A DNA stretch of 64,000 bases, taken from Polytrichum commune. Its lineage: Eukaryota > Streptophyta > Polytrichopsida > Polytrichales > Polytrichaceae. A program made the position numbers and the translations under genes. Where the stretch lies: NCBI GenBank assembly GCA_950295325.1, contig OX485803.1, positions 16,740,001 through 16,804,000 of the forward strand, read 5' to 3'. Each line of letters begins with the position of its first letter. Position 1 is the stretch's first letter. Of this stretch, positions 45,599-57,607 are shown in pieces. The notes under the pieces are model-generated. The model was not told where the DNA came from. It ran no database searches and saw nothing but the letters and a program-made list of their open reading frames with translations.

Positions 45599-46990
45599 AT
45601 TGACTGGATCAGTATTGTTGTCATCATCTTCAGTACATCCAGTTAGAAATGCTATTTACCAGTTTCTCTCTTTTATTCAGGAAGGCCTGCCTACTCCCCA
45701 TATTTATTCTTGAGCACTATAGGCGCAATGCAATTCCTAATTTTATCTTTGATAACCAGGCGTTATCCATAATTTAAGTTCTGGAATTTGACTACATTTG
45801 AATTGTCATTCTCTCAGCATGTATGTGTATACCTTATGCCATTCTAAACACTCTTCAATTTATTGTGTGTTATTGTGGCTAGAAATTTCTCTGGAGTTGC
45901 CATTGGTGGGTTTAGGGAACATGAAAGTCATTTTCCGGTGATCATGGGAGCGTTCCAAACACTGCAAGCAAACCTGCTAATAGAACTTTTATGCATTGCT
46001 ACACTAAATATGATGTTTAGTGTCACCAATGTTTAGTGTTCTTCTGTCATTTTGTTTTCTAAATGAAACGATTTTACAAAAATATGCAGATATAATTCCA
46101 TGATAGCTGCCCCACAAATAATCATGCTAAATGTTGGCATATGGGGACATTAACCAAATTTCGGACAAACAATCTTTTGGAATGCCACAATTACAAAGAG
46201 CATCCGATTAAATTTATTTCTTAGCCCATAGCATACATAGTATTCACACCCAAACAACACAAACCTATAGTGATGGATTGCATGTCTTTCTTTGTTTTTT
46301 TGGAATTTTTTGGAATTTTTTTTTCCCTCTACCTTATTCCTCCCCACTTCCTTTTGCATGATTATAAACAACTGCTTCTTTCCACCATTTCATAACCTTA
46401 GCGAAATTTGTGGTTTGAGGATATCCTCTAGTTGTGCCTTCACTGACATTATGCATTTGGCACTTCACATGGCAAAAACTTGCAATCATGTTCTCATTTT
46501 CTTTCTACCAATTAGACATCCCAAACTTTAATCATGAAAGCAAATGAACCTTGCTCTTTTGTGGAAGTGCGTTGGTTTCTACCATCCATTTCTCAACCTT
46601 TTTTTGGCCCCTCCACCCCTCCTTTCCCATTGATTGATTGATTGATTGATTTTATTTATATTTTTTAGATATAAAATTTAATTTTCTCCATTTAGCTTGT
46701 TGTTGTTTCTTTTTCCAAAATCATGTCTAGATCTCATTTGTTAGATGTGTCCGTTAACCATTATTATCAACAATGCGGGCTTTAGGTCCAAGATCCAATG
46801 GTTTTGTTGTTGCACCTTGTGCCATACTCCTTTCATTTGAATGCGAGCTCTTGGTCAACCAAATGCCGGTTCGTGATTGATGTGTCTAATTTTGATTTGA
46901 ATGTGATGATCAAGGTTATGTGTCAATAATAGAGCAACAACTGTTTGCGAGAATAATCCCATTGGAATTAGTGACCTTGCACTAATAGTA
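45599..46990. other. EDR2-like 3' region, then intergenic
   Basis: The first few hundred bases should include the 3' untranslated region. Beyond that the sequence is AT-rich with no gene. A small palindrome (acactaaatatgatgtttagtgt) lies near 45999-46023, and a (GATT)n run near 46632-46650. Confidence 0.5.
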
Positions 46991-47303
46991 CACCTTAAAC
47001 TCCGTAATATCAACCCCCATAATGTGACCTCCATAATGTCACTCCCGGGCGATGTGGCATATGCATGCACCAACATTCAACAAGTAGCATAAGAAGAAGG
47101 AGGTGACACTCCACCTGTTGACACATTGATATCAAGTGGAGTGGACCACACCGCACTAGTAAAATGTTGCACTTTGTGTTATTCCATAATGTCACATGCT
47201 ACACTAATTCTATAGCATCACGCATCCATGTTAACACTACAAAACTCCGAAATATCATGTGCACTTTGGTTGCCACATGTGCGATACTATGGAGTTTAGG
47301 GTG
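46991..47303. mobile_element. Mariner-like MITE with TA target site
   Basis: The left end caccttaaactccgtaatat and the right end atactatggagtttagggtg are inverted repeats of about 20 bp. TA flanks both (46989-46990 and 47304-47305). The 313-bp interior is non-coding. A truncated relative lies at 3753-3938. Confidence 0.72.
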
Positions 47304-47342
47304 TATCTCCATCCTAGACTGGATGGTAGTGGTGCTCAAGGG

Positions 47343-47735
47343 CAGTGTTCAAGATTGAAGCCCTCATATGAGTTTCATTTTGAAGGGCTCTCAAATTTCA
47401 ACCCTTCAGCTGAAGGGCTAGTTCAAATCCAAGACGTCAATTCAAGAATATAGAAATGAAATACAAAACTCATATTAAACTTGTGCATGAATTATATGGT
47501 ACATGTTTCCAGTACAATGTGAAGAATAAAGAATCAACCATCTAACTCCACTTCTTGTAGTGACAATGCCCTACACTTGTTGGTTCTTGTGGTGGGCATA
47601 TTGTATTGAGGACTTCAAGTGGCGTCTTCATTTTTCAATTTGGAGTTGCGTTTTGAAAGGTTGTTTTGAAAGAGGTATATTTTGAAGGGCCAAATTGCGT
47701 TTGAAGGGCATTGAAGACTTCAAACTTGAACACTG
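47343..47735. mobile_element. hAT-like MITE with 8-bp target duplication
   Basis: The left end cagtgttcaagattgaag and the right end cttcaaacttgaacactg are inverted repeats. ctcaaggg occurs directly on each side (47335-47342 and 47736-47743), an exact 8-bp duplication typical of hAT insertion. A gaagggc motif recurs inside in both orientations. No transposase. Confidence 0.85.
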
Positions 47736-47743
47736 CTCAAGGG

Positions 47744-48983
47744 GACTCCTGGTTCCATTGCACCCTCGATGTTGGTCCAACTCAGTAATTCTCTGAAGGC
47801 TTTGTGATATGCATATTAAAAAGTGAACTTACACACAAGGTTGAGTAATGTTAATTCAACTAATTTTTTTTCCATAGAAACCATCAATATATACCTTAAG
47901 TAGATAGCTAGTGTAACACTGAGTAATGTTTTGAAAAAAAAACTCTGTAAAATTTGAGATATAACGGCCAAGATAGAAGACATCAAATGAAAGTAGTGTT
48001 AGATACGGTGCACGAATGTTTTTTCATACAAGCGCGCCTCATTCGTTTACCATAAAGCCCTAAAATAACACACATTATATACAAAGTTCCATAGGTTATT
48101 TTATACAGTTTATTGGCGCTGAAATTAGATTCAAAGACCCCACACTAGTTTGATCCAAGCCATTTGGGATGAATCAATAAAAAATGTATAAGTTAGATGT
48201 GTGTTTTTCAAATGTTTTTCTCTTTGCACCCACTTCTCATAGGACATGAAACACATAACTAGTGTGAGATAATTAGCAAATCGAAATTGTGCCCATAGTC
48301 ACTTGCCTCATGATTTTCTGAGCTCATATGAATATCTTATTCATGACCAAAGTTAAGATTTTGTGCTCGTTAAGTGGTCATATATGTCTCGCCAATCATG
48401 TTGAACGCTGAGCTTACAATAGTTTACACATTTTGAGCACGTATCAAATCTTTATTACACACATGTCTTTTTGGTATTTGGTCTCAGATCCACACCTAAC
48501 TACATACCACTAAAATATAGATGTTTGGATTATTGCTATGTTGAATTAGACACCTATACCTCAAGGGTTCAAGTTTCTTTATGTTAGATGGATGAGATGG
48601 ATGAGAGGTATGCTTGTATGAGACAATTCCCTACCCATGCCAAATACTCCTGGAAAAGCATTAACCTATCAAGCCACATGTGCCGCACTTTCAAAACACA
48701 TCATTTATTAAAAAAAAAAACTTGGTCAATGCCCACATACTTCCGTATACCTAAACTTAAACCCACCTCACTAAATGAAAAAGGGTGTAGGTGTACACCT
48801 ACCTAGAATGAGCAAAGACACACTTTGCTTGCTAACCGCCAAGTGAGAGGCTAAAGAAGGTATCAGAAGGTTGTTAAAGGCCAAAATTTGTCGAAAGATC
48901 TCTAGAATTTGAGAAGTTTGTGTGAGAGCAAAGTGATACTATATCAAAATTAGTAGGCATGGGAGAGTAGCATGTTCTCATAA
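47744..48983. other. Intergenic, with an inverted R1 arm near 48450-48610
   Basis: The R1 block is in the opposite orientation here (cagatccacacctaac, then tagacacctata), followed by the gatggatgagaggta segment. Nothing else was recognised. Confidence 0.55.
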
Positions 48984-49123
48984 CATTATTCAATCCATAA
49001 CAATGTTTTGTGGGACTGATAATATTCTAGAGAATATTCATAGATATTCCCCTCATTCAGTCTGAATGTAATTTTGTAGAATATCATGAGTCCCACAAAA
49101 CACTGTTATGGATCTGAATAATG
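48984..49123. repeat. Foldback MITE, family A, copy 2
   Basis: Arms cattattcaatccataac and ttatggatctgaataatg, with tgtgggactga / agtcccacaaa inside, match the element at 1074-1230. The arms cover about 45 bp each of the 140 bp, so nearly the whole element can fold. Confidence 0.75.
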
Positions 49124-49425
49124 TCATGCTGGAAACCCTAAGTACGTATGATTCTCCCACGCTCCCTGATGCATGGGCAAGGCATGTGTAGATGGGAACT
49201 TTCCATACCAAGAGGAAAGTTAGCACCACCCATGGATGTGAAGGGTAATGCATCCTTGCTCAAAGCCAACAACAATTTCACAATTCCTGCTCAAACTCAA
49301 TTTACTGCACTCATCCAACCTTGCTGTGGTATGTTCCAAGCAACATCTTCTCGAGATAGAGCCTTGGCCAAAATTGGCAACACATGCGCACTGTTTGGTA
49401 GCACATGGCGACTACGACTGTGTTC

Positions 49426-49812
49426 GCAAAAAAATGGAGTTAAGTTGTTGCTTGCAAATCCTCTCTATGCACGAAGATTCACAAACTGGGTCCTCGCTCA
49501 CAACGACTCAACTCCACTTTTCTGCGAGGATTTGGTGTCGCCACAAACTGGGTCCTCGCTCACATTGTGGTGTTTGCAAGCAACAACTCAACTCCACTTT
49601 TCTGTGAGGATTTGGTGTCGCCACAAACTGGGGCCTTGCTTAAGTTGTGGCGTTTGCAAACAACGACTCAACTCCACTCTTCTGTGAGGATTTGGTGTCA
49701 CCACAAACTAGGTCCTTGCTCAAGTTGTGGCGTTTGCAAGCAATGACTCAACTCCACTTTTCTGCAAGAATTTGGTGTCGCCACAAACTGGGTCCTCGCC
49801 ACGTTGTGGCGA
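49426..49812. repeat. 80-bp minisatellite, about 4.5 units
   Basis: gactcaactccact recurs at 49505, 49585, 49665 and 49745, exactly 80 bp apart. Each unit continues tctgcgaggatttggtgtcg, ccacaaactgggtcct and gtggcgtttgcaagcaa. A diverged partial unit precedes it and the last unit is cut short. Since 80 is not a multiple of 3, the open frames that cross it are not a conserved coding repeat. Confidence 0.9.
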
Positions 49813-50149
49813 CACCAATCAAAGAGGTTCTCATGATGAATCACATGCAAGGAGCAAGACTTGGAATTGTGACCATTGAATATGCAACTCAATCCTTCCA
49901 TGTTTGTAGGACTTGCTCAAACAACACCTGTCAAGATACCCGAGAGTCGACCAATTCACTTTTCTCGCCAAGGTCATGAGGGAAAATAAACTCTTTGACT
50001 AACTCAATGAAGAACAACGTAAACATATTGCAAAACTCTACCCATACTTCAAAATTCTCAATAGCCTTTTACATGTGTGCACTACAAAAAAGAAACTCTC
50101 CCTTCTATATATATTGTGTACACTAATGCCTAAGTTAATATCCTATCTT

Positions 50150-50488
50150 ATATTGATGTGAGTTCATACGTGGTATGAGCAGTCCAATCCCCATGATCAC
50201 TACACCCACACTGTGAGGAGGTCACCACTACATTATTGTGGTGACGAATTACCTCTCCAAATGGGTGGAGCTTCGAGCACTCATCATCAAGGATTGTGAA
50301 GGAGTGACACAACTCTTCTTGAGAAAAATTGGCATGGATGTCATGTTGGGGTTCGCACCAAAAATAAAGCAAAGTTTTGTAATGTGCTAATGGACATTAT
50401 CAACAATTGGATGCATGTCAAACACATCACAACATCCCCTTACCACCCTCAATGTAGTGTTTTAGCAAAACATGTTGATCTAACCTTG
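50150..50488 (+). pseudogene. Ty3/gypsy integrase relic, N-side fragment
   Basis: In shifting frames it reads IIVVTNYLSKWVELRAL and later a KHITTSPYHPQC stretch, both typical of the Ty3/gypsy integrase core, where YHPQ is followed by the G-x-x-E segment. Stops and shifts show it is dead. It breaks off at 50488 at the solo LTR and resumes at 52031. Confidence 0.7.
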
Positions 50489-52030
50489 TGTGAGCCCAAA
50501 ATGGTGCCCACATGTGGTGATTAACTCTTTGAAACCAATTTTAGTTAGACTTTGAAGTGTTATGATTGTTCACAAAAATATAAAAAGAATGAAGTGTGGT
50601 GTGGATTGAAGTTTAGACATTAGGGGGTGTTGTGTGATTGTTTCAAGGTTTAAGTTCAATTAGGGAAAGCCTTGACTAGGTGAGCGTGGAGTAAGGTGAG
50701 GCAAGGTGAGCTCTGCGGGTTAAATGCCCACTTTTGGATCCACCTTGTTGGTTTAGGAATGAGAAGGTTTTGTGGATGGGGATTAGTCCCTACTTTGGAG
50801 GAGAGGGTTAAAGGATTGTGATTGGAGGTGCTAATCCTCTCACCCTATCCTCACCTCTCCTCACCTCTCTCCCTCTCTCTCCCTCTCTCCCTCTTTGCTA
50901 CTTAAGGTGTTTTTCTCTCATTTTACCTCTCTCTCTCACACCTCTCAAGCGGAGGGAGCTCTTAGAGCTTAATGTCATATGTGGAATTAGGTAGAAGTTA
51001 GTGAAATTAGAATGTTAGGATTAGCTTGGACCATTAGGGAATTTGATGGGATTAATGTGTGTAGTTAGTTGCTTAGAGGGTTAGCTTAGGGTGGCCAAAA
51101 GCTCACAAGTCGGCACTTAGGCAAAAAGCCTGATTAAGAGCTGGGTAGGGTTGATTAATTAAGGAGGCTTAAGCCAACTCTGCGGCACCAAGGTTAACTC
51201 TGGGACAGTGGCCGAGGGCACTGGTTTGACGCTAGAGCGTTGGAGGCTAGCCCTGAGACAGCGGCCGAGGGCACTAGTTTGACGCTGGAGCGCTGGAGGC
51301 TAGCCCTGAGACTGTGGCCGAGGGCACTGGTTTGACGCTGGAGGCTAACTCTGGGACTGTGGCCGAGGGCACTGGTTTGACACTGGAGCGCTGGAGGCTA
51401 GCCCTGAGACAGCGGCCGAGGGCACTGGTTTGTCGCTGGAGCGCTGGAGGCTAACTCTGGGACTGTGGCCGAGAGCTACTACTAGCTGGGATTAGTTTAG
51501 CGGAGACTAGTTAGAGGCCTAAAGCTTGGCTTAATTTTGGGTGGTATCACCAAGATTAAATGACGGCCACGTCATACTACCTTTTGATGACGTGGTACAT
51601 GTGTGGGTGTTGGACTTATTAGGCTAGATAGTTTTAGGTGTTGCTCCACAAGTAAGTGTAATTGAGATTGATTATTGAGAACAATGTTTTTAAACACTTG
51701 CATCCTCTTGGTCAAAATAACTTACATGCACAAGAATGGAGAAGATGAATGATCCTAACAAGGGGAATGCAAGGGAAGTGAAGATTAAGGGTGCCAGAGG
51801 CATATCCTTAATGGCATGTGTGGTCAAAGCTGCAGGGTGGACCCTTGAGAAGGCTAATGCCCCACTTGTTCAAGAAACAAACAGTAATAAAGTATCACAA
51901 TCTTGAGCCATGGGATGTTCATTAATATGAAGGGTACCTACCATGCTATTGTGAATTTGGTGCTACACATGTGACTCACAAAACCATCACCCGGACTAGG
52001 ACGCTTAAGGGTGGTGGGTTTGGCCTCACA
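50489..52030 (+). mobile_element. Solo LTR (1542 bp) inserted in the gypsy integrase relic
   Basis: It starts tgtgagcccaaa and ends tttggcctcaca: TG...CA termini inside a nearly perfect 12-bp inverted repeat. ccttg stands on both sides (50484-50488 and 52031-52035), the 5-bp duplication expected of LTR retrotransposon integration. No internal coding region, primer-binding site or second LTR is present, so recombination between LTRs probably removed the rest. It contains CT-rich tracts near 50870-50940 and the 53-bp array at 51202-51475. Strand is assumed. Confidence 0.8.
51202..51475. repeat. 53-bp tandem array inside the solo LTR
   Basis: ggccgag recurs at 51210, 51263, 51316, 51361, 51414 and 51467. 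The spacings are 53, 53, 45, 53 and 53. The short unit has lost the 8-bp agcgctgg block. Units alternate between two versions around the ctagccctgagac and ctaactctgggac segments. Confidence 0.92.
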
Positions 52031-52560
52031 CCTTGTGGGCCTTAGAACATATGGGGCTTATGATAATAACTGGAATACGGCCGTGCTAGGGTTGCTCTTT
52101 GCCTATTGTGCATATGTGCACAACTCTACATGGTTTTCCCCGTTTGAACTTTTCTTTCCATGAAGATATTGGTGTAGGTGTTGTTCAAGAACCAACTAGC
52201 TTCGCAAGTCATGTTGAGGCATTTTTGAAGCATTGCTCACTCATCAAGAAGCATGCTCGATTCAACATAGACCATGCACACGCCTCTCAAAAAGTAGTTC
52301 ATGACAAGTCAATTTGTTTCACAACGGAGTTTAGGATGGGAGATGTTGTAGCATTTTGATAAGAGAAGAATGAAAAAGAATGGAGAATTCCATCCTCAGT
52401 ATGATGGTCCATGTCTCCTCACCAAAGTTGACATGATGTGTCACAAATCCTAGCTCACTCATGGTCAACCTGATGTGCAATAGTTAATATCACGGTTCTT
52501 CATTTTGACATCCATGCACATTGTTCTGTACATTCCAATTCTACAAACATTGGGGTTAAT
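52031..52560 (+). pseudogene. Ty3/gypsy integrase relic, C-side fragment
   Basis: Continues the integrase relic after the solo LTR with a YCAYVHNSTWFSPFELFF stretch (family pattern: Asn-x-x-x-His-x-Ser-Thr-x-x-Ser-Pro-Phe-Glu), then TEFRMGDVVAF and later FHPQYDGPCLLTKVD, like the integrase C-terminal module. Frames shift and stops occur. The order and spacing fit one ancient element that was split by the LTR. Confidence 0.72.
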
Positions 52561-54059
52561 GGCAGAGAAGTATTTTGAACACTACAAACCAATTTGACAC
52601 CAAAGTAGGTGAGTAGTTTTTAAGTTTCCAAAAAGCTTGATTTCTTTAGTTTAGCATTGATTTCTTATAAAGATTAACTTGCAAAGTGTAGTTGGTTAGA
52701 GATATTTGTGTGCAAATTACAAAATCATCAAGTTTCCTTTAGCGGCCACTAGCTATGGTGGTTGGGTTCTTCCTCAAAGGGGGTGGGGGTGGGGGAGGTC
52801 TTATGTATGTAAGACTAAGATTTAGATGGCCAACCCTAATATGGGAGCCTGCAATGGAGGATGCATCGTGCCTATGACTCTCCTTAACCAACTACTTATC
52901 CACTATCTAGTTGGAACCAGGCAATATAAAAGTCTCTTACCATGACACAACTGTAAGATCATCATGTCTAGGACCACTATTCTTTGCAACTATCGTCTGT
53001 GACTCTCACTTGATACACCGTCTGAAAGTCTTTAAGGTTCTCGTGTGTATCTCACAGCAAGCACACGGGTGCAAGCATGGTAAAGTGGACCAAGAAACCG
53101 CTCCGGTATACTAAATGCATAAATTTTTGGGTCAAATGTCTAAAAATAATAGCAAAGTGTTGTTTGAAGTGGATTTTTTTTCATAAATAACCTCTAGTGT
53201 TATGTTAAATATTCAAATGTAGAATACCAAGTTGAGATCTTCAAAACTTATCATCAAAGTGACGCTAATTTTTTTTTGATTAAATATGGTTTTGGATGCA
53301 GATTTCATGACCTTAAATATTTTGAAGTTGGATTTTTTCTTTTTCTTTTTCTCATATTCCTTGAATTCATTATCTACTTGAGGGCATCATCACAAATTTT
53401 TGAAGAAAACCATCAATTTAATGTAATTTTAACAATTTTTTTAAAAATTTGACAATTACTTGTTCAATATCAACTACTTGCACACCACTTCCACCGTCTT
53501 CTAAAATATGTAGACTTTCCTTAGAATTTTTTTTTTGGTCATCATAAATTGCTTGGCTTTTCATATCAATATGTTTTGAAAAAAATCTATGATTTTTTTC
53601 TTCACAACATTCAAAGTTAGTATGTAGGGTTGAAGCACTTTCACTTAACACTAGGCAAGGATCAGGAGCTATCCACTTAACTGTGCTTGCACCCACACCT
53701 AGTTGGCATTCCATGTAGGGAGCGTTTGATTGGGTAAGAACAATTTAGTGTGGATCTAGGTTTTAGTCTTACAACCTCCACGATGTAATATTATGCGAAG
53801 TTCTAATAACCCTTGTGCTCTTGGATGAGTGATGGGTTACGTGGCGGTAGGTGGGTGGGTAGATGTAGAAAGGGGTTGAGATTATGGATGATATGGATTG
53901 AAGAATTTAGGATTGTGTCCATCAGGGGTATATGCATATGTGGATTGTGTGGAGCTTGGCAATGAGTCCCTTTTCAAGTCAAACAAATGTTTCTTGCAAC
54001 CATGGGCTATGTAATTTTTATTAGGTAAGGTGGTTTATAAAATTAGTATTCTTCATTGC
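52561..54059. other. Intergenic, no gene seen
   Basis: A minus-strand open frame at 53714-53418 (98 codons) has no domain I recognise. The rest is AT-rich, with a poly-G patch near 52780-52796. Confidence 0.5.
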
Positions 54060-56190
54060 TCACTGATGGTGATACATAGGGCCTCTTTTTGAGTGCTTTG
54101 CAAAGTACAATGAGAATCTTGGCAAGCAATGTGAACAGAGGGGTTTGCTGGACTTTGCACTAAGGCAAGAAACTGTAAAACTTTTGGTTCCATGTGCAAG
54201 TGGCTTGCTTGAGCTCAAATAAGGACTAATGAAGATGGCAAACGTTCGTGGGAAAATCATGATGATCATATACATGTGGATGGTGCATGTAAATTTCTTC
54301 ATGAAGGTCACCATGAAGAAAACAATTTTTGTATCAAATTGTACCATCTCCAAGTCATGAGCAACAACCACGTTGAGGATGGTGCAAGTAGACTCAATCC
54401 ATACCACATGAGCAATTTTATTGGTGTAATCAACTCCTAATTTTTGTGAAAATCTTTTAGCAATGAGGCAAGCTTTGTAACAGTCAATATTACGATCAAA
54501 ATCTAATTTATGCTTAAAAATTCACTCTGACCAACAGGATGCGGAGACGATTCCCATGTCTTGTGCATCATTAAAGATTCATATTCCTCAATAATCACGT
54601 TTAACCACCACAAATATTCTTCACTCCCTAGAGCGCCTTCATAATCATGAGGCTCATGAGGATGCATAAGAGACTGAAGAACATCAATGTCATATAGATA
54701 AAGCAATAGCTAGAGTAATCATCTTTGAATATTAGAAAATACTGCCAAGAGAACGATCGGAGATCAATCCACACATGTTGCTGTGAATGAGAAGACCAAG
54801 CTTATCCTACCATTAACAAGGGTCATGCTCAGGAAAAAAAACGCCATGAACCCTTTCCAAACACACAACTAGAGCAGAAGGAACCCGTAGTTTTATTGGT
54901 GAGGCAGAGGCCATTCATAGGATTATTGTGAGCCATGCCAAGATGATGTTATAATTGATATGACCAAGGCAAGCATGCCAAATGTCTAGAGGCTTCATGC
55001 CATTAGAGGCAACACTTAAGCTAGGGCTAGCAGCAAGAGATGTTTGCGTAAAAGGTACAATCGGCTAAATCAAGGCAATAAAGTTTGTCAATCAAAGATC
55101 TAGATTTGTGCATCAACACAATGTTGCCAAAAATCACATGATAACTATTATAAGTATATAGAGCATGGATATCTTTGGTGGCAACATAATAAATAGAATA
55201 CATATTGTAGTGAAGCTTAGGCACAAAGAGAACATCTGTAAGGATGCTTGCCTCCCAGGGATTGCTTGCCCATGTCCATTACGTCACGTCCTATGATAGC
55301 AATGTGACTCCAAACCAATGTCATGTCAGCAGGGGGTAAATCAAACATTTTACTTAAGGGTAAACTGACATGGTCAGCCGCCTGGTCAATTGCTACTTCG
55401 TAGTCGATTGTAAAAGAAAGAAAGAAAATCCCCTAATTTTTTTGGGACCGTTAGATCTTGTTGGCTACAAGGTTTGACGGTCCAAATATTTTTGGATTTT
55501 TGGAAATTTTGTTTTAGTAGTCGACTGTTGTGGTCAATTGCTATGGTCAACCAGAGCAATCAACCAGGAGTAATTGACTAGCTGATCGACTGCTACAAGT
55601 AGTCAACTTCTAGAAAAAACCAAAGAAAAAAATAATTAAGAAATTTTGACTTTTTGGACGATTAGATCTTGCATCTAACAAGATCTAACAATCCATTTTT
55701 AAAATTTTTCTTTGAATGTTTGGATTTTTCAAAAAAATTTTAGAAGTTGATTGCTAGTTGAAATCGACTACAATATTCAACCCTAAAAACAAAACAAAAA
55801 ATCACAAAAAATGTGCAGTGTAAAAAAATACCATGTCAATGGGTATCACGTCCCGATGTGATGTGATGTGATGACATCACATCATTTGTGACATGATGTG
55901 ATAGCTAGGGGCTGCATCGCATCCATTTGCACATCCTTCTTGCCTCCACACATCCATCAAGTGAGATTGAATTATGAATCTCACAACATCCATTAACCAT
56001 ACATTTTATCTTGTGACAACTTGTACATGCTAGACTCTTGAAGCAAGTGATTGAAAAGAGAAGAAAATACTCTCGATGGCTAGTGATGTGGTTGGTAGCA
56101 CCACTATTAGCAAACCACTTTAGTGGTCGTCAACAGCTAGTGATTGAAAAGGCGCCATGAATGCCGTCGGAGCCTTTGGAGTGAAAGGAA
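54060..56190 (-). pseudogene. Ty1/copia polyprotein relic
   Basis: On the minus strand in copia order: protease-like WFANSGATNHIT near 56125-56085, with the catalytic Asp of the D-S-G-A-T motif replaced by Asn; a gag-pre-integrase-like stretch SRSLIDKLYCLDLADCTF near 55110-55040 and a LGHINYN-type motif near 54945; only a trace of integrase; then reverse transcriptase from about 54670 (HEPHDYEGALGSEEY, IIEEYESLMMHKTWE) through LEMVQFDTK near 54345 to about 54060. The integrase core is missing, and a 700-bp non-coding stretch separates the protease from the next part. Dead element. Confidence 0.72.
55385..55775. repeat. Direct duplication of about 190 bp within the copia relic
   Basis: A unit with cgttagatcttg, tttggattttt and tagtcgactg-type blocks (about 55388-55570) is followed by a diverged second unit (about 55575-55770). 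gtcgatc/gatcgact-type strings abound. It probably interrupts the copia coding order. Confidence 0.5.
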
Positions 56191-57607
56191 CAACCGAACT
56201 AGGAGCAAGAATTCGAGGAGAAGCTCCCATGCATAGATTTGGTGACGGACACTAACCATATGAAGGTGCTAACATCTGGGATTGAGTTTCTGCCCCGTTT
56301 CTGCATTGGATGTAGTAGAAACTCAAGGGAAAGATGTAATGTTAGAAACTGAAGTCAGTGGGGTTGGATGTAGTGGAAGGTGGCTTCTTCTTTCCATGCA
56401 GATTGATTGTTGGGGATTTGGCCCCATCTCAAAATGCTTGCCACCAGTTGTTTGTTGCGACATCTGTGATTTGATTTATTTACTTATATAATACTCTAAA
56501 TTTTGATTGCTCCATATTATTGAGCATGTGACCTTCTTAATTCTATTGTATGATATGCTAGTTAGTACCTTCATTTGCAAGTGTTGTGTGAACATCATGG
56601 ATACTTACAAGGAGACTTTGGACGAATTGCTTGTTGAATCCATGATGTCGGTGTCCGTGGTCCACATATCAGTTCGTATGAAAGTTTGATTTGGAACTTA
56701 GCAGATGATTAGATTCTCAACATGCAACTGCATGATAAACACAATCTTCATTCATTGTAAAACACAAATACACATGTATCTACATGTCTAAGGCTTACAA
56801 CTAAACAACTAAGTCCCCAGCTGGTTGCTTGCATGTGATATAGCCGCTGTCGGAGAAGAAGACTCTTCTGGCGGGAGGTTTGAACTTCTAAAATGCAGTG
56901 TCTAAGGCTTTACAACATGAACTCGTTCTAGATGGTTCCCTAACCTTGTTACATTGGTTCCTACAAACGATGACGCCATCGTTTGACGTGTTACTTGTAA
57001 TGTGCTGAAGTGGAAACCATACAATCCTAGGTGGACAATATAATCTAGGTGTACAATGCAATTCTTTACACAGCATTAACACGATTTCATAAAATAGCAA
57101 ATGATGCCATTTTATCTCATATTTCATCCGAATTGCCGACTAGAATCATTACAAGGTAACAAGTGCAGAAACATCAAATTTCACAGTTTCTGAATTGTTT
57201 GTTAAGGGGCCATACTCCTGGCTTGCAGCTACCTCAACATTCTGGATGCACAAAATCCCTAGCAATGTTGGTATAGAGTCTGAATAGATGATGCTCGTGA
57301 ACCCAAAACTCATCTCTATACTGGACAGTACCTTACGAAAATGTGTTCCTCGGGACCTAAGCTTGTAACCTCTGCACTCTGGCCATGTTGCTGCCAGCTC
57401 CTAAGGATTGCATGCTAAAAGTCCATTCCGATTTCTTACAACTTCAAAATTGAATGTTGGAATCTGTGACTATGTCCATCCTCTTGAAACATGGATGCAG
57501 GCAGAGTTGACAGACCGCGAAAATCTGTGCCAGGTGAGAAGTTGGACTGCGGAGCGTTGCTGGCAACGAGGCCGAGCTCTTAGTGTCATCGAATTCGAAC
57601 GGACGAC
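56191..57607. other. Intergenic and DXS 3' region
   Basis: No gene recognised. The last several hundred bases before 57608 should hold the DXS 3' untranslated region on the minus strand. Plus-strand frames at 56282-56491 and 56507-56689 show no domain. Confidence 0.5.

Noticed and set aside
49148..49979. Open frames of 110-179 codons across the minisatellite
   Set aside because: The 80-bp period shifts the frame each unit, so the same DNA is read in three frames. This is not a conserved protein repeat.
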